From Calidithermus chliarophilus DSM 9957 (GTDB lineage Bacteria > Deinococcota > Deinococci > Deinococcales > Thermaceae): DNA of 64,000 bases. Below the pieces are notes generated by a model. That model worked only from the letters and a program-made list of their open reading frames with translations. It did not search any database and was not told the DNA's origin. The translations under genes were made by a program, and so were the position numbers. Of the stretch, positions 56,078 through 64,000 are shown piece after piece (position 1 is the first letter of the stretch; each line of letters begins with the position of its first letter). Where the stretch lies: the NCBI RefSeq assembly GCF_000430045.1, contig NZ_KE387023.1, positions 2,715,535-2,779,534 of the forward strand. Direction: 5' to 3'.

Positions 56078-56276
56078 GGACGCTGAACGCCCAACGCTGA
56101 ACGCAAAACGCCAGTCGTACGTCGTACGTCCTACGCCGTACGCAAGACGCAAAACGCAAAACGCGAGACGCCCTGGCCCTCGACCCTCGACGTCCCCTGG
56201 CTATCGACCGTCAACGTTTTCAGGCGTTCGACGTTCGGCGTTTAGCGTTTGGCTATCGGCTGTCGGCTATCGGCTA
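56078..56276. repeat. Modular intergenic repeat, copy G, with an inverted second half
   Basis: Left part (56078-56190, plus orientation): gctgaacgc, caacgc, gaacgcaaaacgc, gtcgtacgtcgtacgtcctacgccgtacg, caagacgc, aaaacgc x2, gagacgcc, ctggcc, ctcgaccctcgac. Right part (56191-56276) is the same vocabulary on the other strand: ggctatcgaccg, gttttcaggcgttcg, ttcggcgtttagcgttt, ggctatcggctgtcggctatcggctat. It is the longest copy, and its last word flows into the -10 element of purH. Confidence 0.85.
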
Positions 56277-56282
56277 TATGAT
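56277..56282 (+). promoter_or_regulatory. -10 element TATGAT of purH
   Basis: Nine bases before the ATG at 56292; the first bases belong to the last ggctat word of repeat copy G. Confidence 0.45.
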
Positions 56283-56291
56283 GCCCCCCGT

Positions 56292-57794
<1,503 letters not shown>

Positions 57795-57839
57795 GCAGGC
57801 TTCGCCTTGAGCGTTAAGCAGAATGGCTCCAGTTGAGCT

Positions 57840-57845
57840 TAGAAT
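57840..57845 (+). promoter_or_regulatory. -10 element TAGAAT of the C39-peptidase gene
   Basis: Six bases before the ATG at 57852, with TTGAGC 27 bases before the ATG as a poor -35. Confidence 0.55.
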
Positions 57846-57851
57846 GGTTGC

Positions 57852-59630
57852 ATGTTAACTGAGAGCTCCTTCGACTGGAGCCAGCCAGTCCCCCGGCTTT
57901 CAGGCTATGACTTTAGCCGTAAACCACGCTGGCAGGGGCACTGGGGAGGTTACCTCAGCGGCTATAACGCCCGTTATTTCCTCGAATACGACCACCCAGC
58001 CGGCACAGCTCGCCTGTGGGTTTTCTGCCAGCCCATCTTCGGCACTCGAGGCTGGTACGGTGAAGGCCCGGCCAGCTACGATCCCGCCGGTCCCAGCATC
58101 CGCTTCAGCGTCCAGGGCATCCGCCACGACCCCCGCAGCGGGCAACCCCTCACCATCCTCCGCTGCACGGGGGAGGCAAAGGACATGCCCGACCACGTCG
58201 GCCTGAAGCTAAACCCTTCTGAAAAACCGCTGTTGGAGCGGAGGCTCACCAACCCTCCCCCCACCCAAACTTCTACCCCGACCGCCGCCGCGCCACCGCC
58301 CCCACCTCCCAAACCGCCAGCCCCTCCCCAGGCCAAACAGCCCACGCAACCTTCCTCCAAACCATCTCCGCAGGCCACCGTCGCCTCGCCCCCTCCCCAA
58401 GCGTCCCAGGCGACCCAACCCCTCCAGAGGGTCTGGCCCAAGCCCCGGCACTTCGTGGGCCAGATCGCGGGGCAGGTGCCAATCCACCTCGAGCTCGACC
58501 GCCCCTTCGGCGACAAGGTAATCGGTTACTCCAGCAGCACCTGGGAGAAGGGGGAGGGCTCCTTCGACCTGATAGGCAGGATCACTCCCGGCGGGGTGCT
58601 CAACCTGGTGGCTTACTCGGGCAAACAACCCGTGCGCAAGCTGGTTGGCAGCGTTCAGGGCGACAAGGGAGACCGGCTGGTAGCGGATTGGCTCGAGCTA
58701 GACCGCAACGGGAGGGTTGTCCGCAGCCGGGAACTCGTGGCCTTTTACACCCCTGCACCTGAACCCGCGACCAGACAGGCGCGCCAGGACGGCAACGGTG
58801 CCCCGGATGCCCTGGATGAGCTCATGGGAATCGAACAATTTACCCCACGCTACACGGTCGAACAGATACGGCGGGCTCGAGGCCTCATCGCCCAGGAGCC
58901 GGATGCAAAAAAGCGGGGTGACTTATACCTGCTGTTGCAGAGCAAGGTTTCTTACCGCAATCAAAGGAATAACTCAAGTATTGGGCGCGAGGAGGACGAG
59001 AAATATACCCCTTTCGGTGATATGCGGGCTGAACGGGTTGGTAAACCCCTTGGGGACGTGATGTGTAACTTGACATCAGCCGCAATGGCTCTAGAGCAAC
59101 TGGGTATTGGGAATCCTGACCCCAAGAACTTCCCTCAATTTGAGGATTATTTGGAACACCTGAGGCGAAAAATAGCTGATGCAAAAGTTAAGGCCAATCC
59201 GGAGATGGAAAAAGCAATCCGTATCAGTTATCACCGAGAATCGAGGGCCGGCTGGCAAAGCGTGATTGAGGCTATGGGAGGATATGTTGAAGACGTTGGA
59301 AGTGGTCAACGCGACAAAGAATGGTGGGAAAAAAACGTGTTGCCCCATCTAGCTAAGGGTCACTCGATCATGATGAGTATAGGCGGGCACATAGTCAGGG
59401 TTCAGAAAGTATCCGAGGAGGGTCTGATAGTAGATGATCCTTATGGATTGGTCAGACTATTTCCTGGAGCTAAATGGGATTATGGAGAGAATTGGCAGCA
59501 AGCGAATAGTCTGAAGAATGCGGATAAATCCCAAGAGCTAGCGGGTGCGAGAGGAGAAGACGTGTTATGGAAGTGGTCGGATGTCTCCAAGCATTCGATG
59601 CGATGGATTGTTGCCGTGAGGGGAAAGTAG
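57852..59630 (+). CDS. Candidate polymorphic toxin: unknown N-domain, Pro-rich linker, C39-like cysteine peptidase tail
   Basis: 592 residues. Residues 1-130 form an aromatic-rich unknown domain (WQGHWGGYLSGYNARYF), 133-205 a Pro/Gln/Thr/Ser linker, 205-310 a second unknown domain, and about 385-592 a papain-fold C39-like domain: Cys C405 in GDVMCNLTSAAMALE, His H513 in GGHIVRVQ and Asp 528/529 in LIVDDPYG. No signal peptide is seen. GC falls abruptly around 58840: 73% over 58081-58140, 43% over 59161-59220, so the peptidase part is of different origin from the front. Immediately downstream lies a secreted protein and three paralogues of it. Toxin activity is inference from this layout. Confidence 0.75.
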   Translation: MLTESSFDWSQPVPRLSGYDFSRKPRWQGHWGGYLSGYNARYFLEYDHPAGTARLWVFCQPIFGTRGWYGEGPASYDPAGPSIRFSVQGIRHDPRSGQPLTILRCTGEAKDMPDHVGLKLNPSEKPLLERRLTNPPPTQTSTPTAAAPPPPPPKPPAPPQAKQPTQPSSKPSPQATVASPPPQASQATQPLQRVWPKPRHFVGQIAGQVPIHLELDRPFGDKVIGYSSSTWEKGEGSFDLIGRITPGGVLNLVAYSGKQPVRKLVGSVQGDKGDRLVADWLELDRNGRVVRSRELVAFYTPAPEPATRQARQDGNGAPDALDELMGIEQFTPRYTVEQIRRARGLIAQEPDAKKRGDLYLLLQSKVSYRNQRNNSSIGREEDEKYTPFGDMRAERVGKPLGDVMCNLTSAAMALEQLGIGNPDPKNFPQFEDYLEHLRRKIADAKVKANPEMEKAIRISYHRESRAGWQSVIEAMGGYVEDVGSGQRDKEWWEKNVLPHLAKGHSIMMSIGGHIVRVQKVSEEGLIVDDPYGLVRLFPGAKWDYGENWQQANSLKNADKSQELAGARGEDVLWKWSDVSKHSMRWIVAVRGK

Positions 59631-59639
59631 GCGAAAAAC

Positions 59640-60299
59640 ATGAAGCACCTCCCTTCTACGTTTCATTGGATAGTCCTACCCATCCTTTTATCAGTCCTAT
59701 CTGTTTCGGCTTTCGCCCAATCAAAGCAGATGACTGTGGCTGATTACTTCAAACTTCTACCCGATAGGTACTTCACGTTACTTTCTGGTGATGCTGCATT
59801 GATTCCCCACGGCATCAGGGAAGATTTAGCCATTGCTTCAAGGCGAACTGGGTATATAGAGAGAACAATTTCAGGCATCACTTACGAAATGGCAATTGAT
59901 ATGCGAAATGAATACCTGATGGCCTCGAGCAGCCAGTGGGAGCTTGTGTTTGAGATGGCAGTGTGGAGGGCAAAAGGTCAGGAGCCTCTTATCGGCCTCT
60001 CAATCAATGGATGCACGGCCGCATCCTGCAAAAATGTGACCCTCCATTTCCTGAGGTACAAAAATGGTGCCTGGGTCGATGTTACAGATCAGGTACTGCC
60101 CAAGATAACCGCTCAGATGATGCTGGACGCTTATGAGACGCTCAAGCGGAGCGACCCGGAGGCAACTGTCTTACCAAGACCTTTTTACGAAATACCTCGA
60201 GTGGGAACCACCATTGCCGTTTATATGGCAAGCCCTCGAGTCAAGGTATTCAACCTGATATGGCGCGGAGAGCGATTTGACTTGAGGAAAGCGGAATGA
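59640..60299 (+). CDS. Secreted protein of the DYFLRxP family, paralogue 1 (candidate immunity)
   Basis: 219 residues, 9 bases after the peptidase gene. Signal peptide MKHLPSTFHWIVLPILLSVL ending SAFA-Q. Family landmarks: VADYFKLLPDRYF after the signal, FEMAVWRAKG with LIGLSING in the middle, RYKNGAWVDVTDQVLP, and the end IPRVGTTIAVY with FNLIWRGERFDL. AT-rich like the toxin tail before it. Its position right after the toxin is that of a cognate immunity gene acting in the periplasm. Confidence 0.75.
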   Translation: MKHLPSTFHWIVLPILLSVLSVSAFAQSKQMTVADYFKLLPDRYFTLLSGDAALIPHGIREDLAIASRRTGYIERTISGITYEMAIDMRNEYLMASSSQWELVFEMAVWRAKGQEPLIGLSINGCTAASCKNVTLHFLRYKNGAWVDVTDQVLPKITAQMMLDAYETLKRSDPEATVLPRPFYEIPRVGTTIAVYMASPRVKVFNLIWRGERFDLRKAE

Positions 60300-60301
60300 G
60301 T

Positions 60302-60343
60302 GCCTGTTTTATGTGGTGGATCGTGGCGATCGAGCGGGGGTAG
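60302..60343 (+). pseudogene. Remnant of a peptidase C-terminus before paralogue 2
   Basis: The frame ending at TAG 60341-60343 reads FMWWIVAIERG, against SMRWIVAVRGK at the end of the full-length peptidase. Short, but it stands exactly between two immunity-like genes and ends with a stop. Confidence 0.5.
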
Positions 60344-60353
60344 GGGGTAAGCC

Positions 60354-61112
60354 ATGCGATGGTTGAGGCTCACGGTTGTGCTGTTCGCGACGCTTTCGCT
60401 CGGCCTGCTGCTCATGAGGGCGGGGAAGGGACGGGCCCCCCTCGGCAGCGTCTTCGAGCTCTTCCTGAGGGCGCCGGATCAGGTCTTCCGCGACTCCTCG
60501 GGCTGGTTCGCCTTCTGCACCGACCTCGCGCCCGACGAGCGCTGCGCCGACCGCAGGCGAGAGATCCTCAAACGCCGCGACATGCTGCAGCCGGATTTCG
60601 GCCACTTCCGCGAGGAGGGCGATTTAATCGAGGTGAGCGGGACGGTTTTGCACGCGCGGCTGAGGGAGTCCAGGGACTTCCCCATCCAGGAGGGTGAGGT
60701 TGAGGACTCGGGGTCCCACGAGTTCGTGGTGTGGAGGGTCGACTCGGCCAGGGGGGTCGTCGCCGTGAGCAACCTCCCCTACGGCGAGAGGCCGCAGCGC
60801 ATCCGGTTCTTCGAGGTCAGGGGCGGCCGGTGGAGGGACATTTCCGCGTCCGTGCTGGTGCCCGCGGAGCGGCTCAGGGCGCTGATGCTGAAGAGGCTCG
60901 GGCGTGAGCAGGGGCGGGTGAGGCTCTACCGCTTCGAGTACCATCCGCTGACCGAACGTCCCGATATTAGGGTCATCGCGCGGGTCTACACCGACCGGCC
61001 GCTCATGGCCTACACCGACCAGCCGAGACAGGGCTTGTGGGACCATGCGCTCTTTCTGGGGAGGCTGGTGTGGCGGCAGGGCCGGTTCTCCTTCGAGCCC
61101 TCGGAGGAGTGA
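60354..61112 (+). CDS. Secreted protein of the DYFLRxP family, paralogue 2, high GC
   Basis: 252 residues. Signal-anchor MRWLRLTVVLFATLSLGLLL. Family landmarks are weaker but in order: SVFELFLRAPDQVF, HEFVVWRVDSARG, IRFFEVRGGRWRDISASVLV, and LGRLVWRQGRFSFE. Unlike its neighbours the gene is GC-rich (72% counted over 60781-60840), so it came from another background or has been resident for longer. Confidence 0.72.
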   Translation: MRWLRLTVVLFATLSLGLLLMRAGKGRAPLGSVFELFLRAPDQVFRDSSGWFAFCTDLAPDERCADRRREILKRRDMLQPDFGHFREEGDLIEVSGTVLHARLRESRDFPIQEGEVEDSGSHEFVVWRVDSARGVVAVSNLPYGERPQRIRFFEVRGGRWRDISASVLVPAERLRALMLKRLGREQGRVRLYRFEYHPLTERPDIRVIARVYTDRPLMAYTDQPRQGLWDHALFLGRLVWRQGRFSFEPSEE

Positions 61113-61124
61113 CATGGGTTCCCC

Positions 61125-61291
61125 ATGTCCTACGGGGCGGTGATTTTCCGGCAGCGGCTGCCGAGATCCGAGGGATGTCCCCCTGGAGGATGGATAAAGA
61201 AAGTGGAGCTATGGGAGAAGACAACCTCGGGTCATGGTCGTTCTTGAAGGAGCGGGGCGTTTTCTGGGCGTCAGCCATCTCAAAGAGATGA
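61125..61291 (+). pseudogene. Remnant of a peptidase C-terminus before paralogue 3
   Basis: The reading frame that ends at the TGA 61289-61291 gives MGEDNLGSWSFLKERGVFWA then SAISKR, which aligns without gaps to GEDVLWKWSDVSKHSMRWIV-AVRGK of the full peptidase (G, E, D, L, W, S, W, A kept). Further upstream, SYGAVIF in another frame recalls PYGLVRLF. The piece has lost its catalytic part and is frameshifted. Confidence 0.65.
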
Positions 61292-61980
61292 ACTCTATGA
61301 GTGGGCATACTTTTCCCCAGCGTTTCCAACGACTATACTCGAAGCCACTACTCTTTTTCATTTTAATTGTCTTGTCTTTTTCGGTGCCGGTGATGGCTAG
61401 CTCTCTAAGTGTTGTGGATCACTTCTTAAGGGTGCCGAAGGTTTATCTAAGAAAAGTGGAGATTGGACCTCATTCCATATTTTATACCAATGATCGCCAA
61501 TGCTTACTCAATCTCAAAACAGACAACTGCTTACGGGGGCCGCCCACCCTGGTGCGTGTTGACCTACGGAATCAGTACATCAGCATTTCCGTAGAGGATC
61601 ACATAGGGGAATTTACCATATGGAAGACAAGAAGTGGGCAGGATTTTATAGGGATCAGTGTTCTCAACCCACATAGTGATGGATCAATAAGTAAATTCAT
61701 TTTACTAAAATACTTGAATGGTAGGTATGACGATATTACCAGCTCAGTCGTCGTCCCAGAAGCGATCTTGAAGCGATACTTTCTGCTTAGCATAGAAAAT
61801 TCGAGTATTTCGCAGAGAATGTTTAAGGGTTTCGCGTACCGCTTACCTAGAGCTGGCACAACCATAGCAATATGCGCTTTACTCGATAAGGACTACGATG
61901 GATTTCCCGAGAGCAGTCTGCTTCTAATGCATATTCGATGGAGTGGAGATGGGTTCCTGCCTGCCCAGCCGGTGTTCTGA
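61288..61980 (+). CDS. Secreted protein of the DYFLRxP family, paralogue 3
   Basis: 230 residues from the ATG 61288 (ATG 61297 also possible). Signal peptide core LLFFILIVLSFSVPVMA-S. Landmarks: VVDHFLRVPKVYL, GEFTIWKTRSGQDFIGISVL, LLKYLNGRYDDITSSVVVPE, YRLPRAGTTIAIC, HIRWSGDGFLPAQ. AT-rich (45% over 61741-61800). It starts inside the end of the preceding toxin remnant. Confidence 0.75.
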   Translation: MNSMSGHTFPQRFQRLYSKPLLFFILIVLSFSVPVMASSLSVVDHFLRVPKVYLRKVEIGPHSIFYTNDRQCLLNLKTDNCLRGPPTLVRVDLRNQYISISVEDHIGEFTIWKTRSGQDFIGISVLNPHSDGSISKFILLKYLNGRYDDITSSVVVPEAILKRYFLLSIENSSISQRMFKGFAYRLPRAGTTIAICALLDKDYDGFPESSLLLMHIRWSGDGFLPAQPVF

Positions 61981-61985
61981 GCTAA

Positions 61986-62209
61986 GGCCACATCGTCCGA
62001 CTTCAAGACGTGAGGGAGCAAGGGCTAATTGTGGACGATCCCTTCGGCGGGCCGATCACGTTGCGCCCATTCAGCTACTCTTGGGGCCAAAACCTCAACT
62101 CCAGGAGCGGTGAAACCGGGCAGGGGCCAGGGGCAACGACAACCTCTGGCCCTGGGAGCAGGTAGCGATTCGGCGAATGCTCTGGATTGCTGCAATTGTC
62201 CACAGGTAG
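61986..62209 (+). pseudogene. Remnant of a peptidase C-terminus before paralogue 4
   Basis: GHIVRLQDVREQGLIVDDPF (61986-62045) matches GHIVRVQKVSEEGLIVDDPY of the full-length peptidase, with the His and both Asp kept. After a frameshift near 62115-62130 it continues GNDNLWPWEQVAIRRMLWIA-AIVHR and stops at 62207-62209, matching the full-length end. The catalytic Cys half is absent. It begins directly after the stop of paralogue 3. Confidence 0.85.
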
Positions 62210-62226
62210 GAAGCTTTGGGGGAGCC

Positions 62227-62910
62227 ATGACCACACTATTCGCACGCCAGCTACCCTGTCCGGGGGTCGTTCTCATATGGCTGATACTCCTCACCATTGG
62301 GGGTTATACGAAGGCAGCTTCGATGAATGTAAGAGATTATTTCTTAAGGATTCCGGAAAAATATCTTGTTTCCACGGCGTTCGCGTTTAATCCTGATGCA
62401 CCGCTAGCACCAAATACCATCTTGGCCTTCAGGAAGCATATTCTTGATCAAAGACACGTTCCCGGAGTTCTCGGAAGGCTCGTTTTGGATGTTCCTAATG
62501 GGTACCTCAGCTATGTGATTGAAGAATCTGCTTTTAGTGAGTTTGTGGTCTGGTACGCTCCAGGCAACAGCGTTATCATTGGTATCAGCGATTACGACAT
62601 ATACTCAGGCAACCAAACGCTTCGATTTGTTCGGTATCGACATTTCGAAAGCGATTGGGAAGACATGACTTCTAAAGTTGTACTCCCCAGAGCACGGCTG
62701 GAATCCCTGCTCATCGCGAAAATGGTGCAACGAGGTAAACCCCGTGATTATCAATTTGTTTACCTTCTCCCGCGCGTAGGGACCACGGTTCGTGTTGTGG
62801 CCTTTATACCCACCTCCATCTTCCCAGGAACACTAAGGCCTGCCGAACAGATCAACTTGCTGCGACTCGAGTGGCGTGAAGGCCGCTTTCTCCCAGCGGA
62901 AGTTCGCTAG
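62227..62910 (+). CDS. Secreted protein of the DYFLRxP family, paralogue 4
   Basis: 227 residues from ATG 62227. Signal peptide core CPGVVLIWLILLTIGGYTKA. Landmarks: NVRDYFLRIPEKYL, SEFVVWYAPGNSVIIGISDY, RYRHFESDWEDMTSKVVLPR, YLLPRVGTTVRVVAF, LLRLEWREGRFLPAE. It ends the array. The frame is open upstream to 62029, but that part is the toxin remnant read in another frame. Confidence 0.75.
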   Translation: MTTLFARQLPCPGVVLIWLILLTIGGYTKAASMNVRDYFLRIPEKYLVSTAFAFNPDAPLAPNTILAFRKHILDQRHVPGVLGRLVLDVPNGYLSYVIEESAFSEFVVWYAPGNSVIIGISDYDIYSGNQTLRFVRYRHFESDWEDMTSKVVLPRARLESLLIAKMVQRGKPRDYQFVYLLPRVGTTVRVVAFIPTSIFPGTLRPAEQINLLRLEWREGRFLPAEVR

Positions 62911-62933
62911 GGCTTCATGCGGAGCAGGCAGCT

Positions 62934-63215
62934 ATGGATGAAATGGACGCTGAGAGAATAGTTCGATCGATCGTGAATCGAGACAGCCCCTACACGTCTG
63001 CAATGCAGTTGGCATTAGTCAGCCGTAGGCTCAAAAAGGCGATGCTGTTGAAGGTTCTAGAGAAGTTAACGGGAGATTTCGGATACGAAGGGATATGGGC
63101 TATCCACGCCCTGGTGGGTCTTGATGAGCAGAGGGCTCAACAGACGGCGATCCGGTGGCTGAACCACCCCAACCACAACGCCAGGTCAATCGGTCTGGAC
63201 ATCTTACAGACTTGA
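62934..63215 (+). CDS. Short HEAT-like protein, probably truncated by an insertion sequence
   Basis: 93 residues starting MDEMDAERIVRSIVNRDSPY. The helical pairs KKAMLLKVLEKLTGDFGYEG and QQTAIRWLNHPNHNARSIGL resemble HEAT/armadillo repeats. The end (LDILQT, stop at 63213-63215) coincides with the start of transposase-related DNA, so the natural C-terminus is probably missing. It could be another immunity or accessory gene of the toxin locus. Confidence 0.5.
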   Translation: MDEMDAERIVRSIVNRDSPYTSAMQLALVSRRLKKAMLLKVLEKLTGDFGYEGIWAIHALVGLDEQRAQQTAIRWLNHPNHNARSIGLDILQT

Positions 63216-63246
63216 CCGTTATTCAGGGTTGAGGCTAGATAGAGGC

Positions 63247-64000
63247 ATGAACTTACGCGAAGCCTTAGCCTCATTGGACGATCCACGCTACCAGAACCGG
63301 CGCTATCCGCTGTGGGGGTGGTGGCATTGGTGCTGGTGGCCTTTGTGTGCCGGGTGGACTCCCTGCGGGGTGTGGCCCGCTTTGCCCAAGCCAATCCCTT
63401 CCTGTGTAAGCCCCTGGGCTTGCGCAAGGCCCCAGGACGCAGCTCAATCGCCCAGCTCATCCGCCGCTTGGACCCGCAAGCGCTGGGGTTCAGCCCTGCA
63501 ACAGGTCTTTCCCGAACTCCCCCTTCCCGCCTCTTTCCCTACCTCTACCGCTACTACCTCTGCCCTGGTCGCGGATGGCAAGGTCTTGCGGGGGAGTGCT
63601 AAAGGCGAGAGCCCGGTGGTGCGGGTGGTGGAGCTGTGGTGTGAGCAAGCCCGCCACAGCCTGGCCCAGGCCCAAGTCGGTGGGCGGAGGATGAGGCCTT
63701 GCTGGGTCTGCTGGAGCGCATGGGGCTGGAGGGTTTAGCCGGTCGGGTGGTGGTGGCCGACGCGGGCTTCCTCTACCCCCGGGTGGCCGAAGCCATCCGG
63801 GCTAAGGGGGGGATTACCTGCTGAGCCTGAGGGCCAACCAAGCCCGGGCGTTGGAGGCGGTAGAGTGGCTGTTCGCTTGCCTGGACGAGCATCCCCTGCC
63901 CGGGGAAAGCATCGTCCAGTGGGAAGAACTCCGTGACGGGGAGGTGTGGCGCTACCGGGCCTCGGCCTCCCCCCATCTCCCCCCCTGGCTGGACTTCCCC
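63247..64000 (+). pseudogene. ISAs1-type transposase, frameshifted and cut by the window end
   Basis: Pieces of one transposase lie in alternating frames: MNLREALASLDDPRYQNRRY (from 63247), then VALVLVAFVCRVDSLRGVAR and LRKAPGRSSIAQLIRRLDPQ (from about 63318), then LVADGKVLRGSAKGESPVVR (from about 63490), then LEGLAGRVVVADAGFLYPRV (from about 63687), then DYLLSLRANQARALEAVEW (after 63812). At least two shifts lie in G runs (63314-63318, 63806-63812). The order and motifs (ADGKxLRGS, ADAGFL) fit the DDE transposases of the ISAs1 group. The right end is outside the window. Confidence 0.8.

Noticed and set aside
56022..56291. PurH with a 90-residue N-terminal extension
   Set aside because: The extension translates repeat copy G; the conserved PurH N-terminus begins at 56292.

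Overview
The window comes from a high-GC bacterium that looks like a member of the Thermaceae (Meiothermus/Calidithermus-like). The reasons are: roughly 70% GC in most genes, extreme use of the hexamer CTCGAG, many genes whose start codon lies only 6-7 bases downstream of a TANNNT promoter element (leaderless transcripts), and the gene repertoire (RqcH, a Liv-type ABC transporter, PabB-PabA fusion, futalosine-pathway candidates). This is inferred from sequence character; no database search was possible.

Layout. 1-2050: end of an unknown gene, a lipoprotein, threonine ammonia-lyase. 2082-2655: a ten-repeat type I-E CRISPR array, minus strand, without cas genes. 2793-8066: class III aminotransferase, RNase R, CoaE, BtuF-like binding protein. 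8130-16474: a GAF/PAS/HD-GYP c-di-GMP phosphodiesterase and two large TPR regulators. 16801-19911: a 1036-residue lipoprotein that resembles the pore-forming B component of anthrax-type binary toxins. 19968-28689: tRNA-Ser, PIG-L deacetylase, ClC channel, an N-acylamino-acid racemase operon, methyltransferase, PncB, DUF1206 protein. 28779-38727: one-carbon and sulfur amino acid metabolism (MetH, PabBA, a frameshifted PabC, SAM riboswitch, MetY, MetX). 38864-46262: transporter, UbiA-family prenyltransferase, RqcH, an HTH-AhpD fusion, a B12-binding mutase subunit, and a small-protein operon with a structured leader.

46814-56003 is one long minus-strand catabolic block: FabH-like synthase, acyl-CoA ligase, alpha/beta hydrolase, MaoC hydratase, a complete Liv ABC transporter and 3-hydroxybutyrate dehydrogenase. 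Together these could import a carboxylic acid, activate it to a CoA ester and oxidise it. 56292-57794 is PurH.

57852-63215 is the most unusual region. A chimeric protein with a high-GC front and an AT-rich C39-like cysteine peptidase tail is followed by four divergent paralogous secreted proteins. The last three of these are each preceded by a decayed remnant of the same peptidase C-terminus. This is the arrangement expected of a polymorphic toxin with an array of orphan toxin-tip/immunity cassettes. A broken ISAs1-type transposase closes the window.

Seven intergenic (or nearly so) copies of a modular short-word repeat (gatagc / gaacgc / gtacgtcc / caagacgc / ggcc-ctcgaccctcga) are scattered through the right two thirds, and a 42-bp tandem repeat is inserted in frame inside the alpha/beta hydrolase gene.
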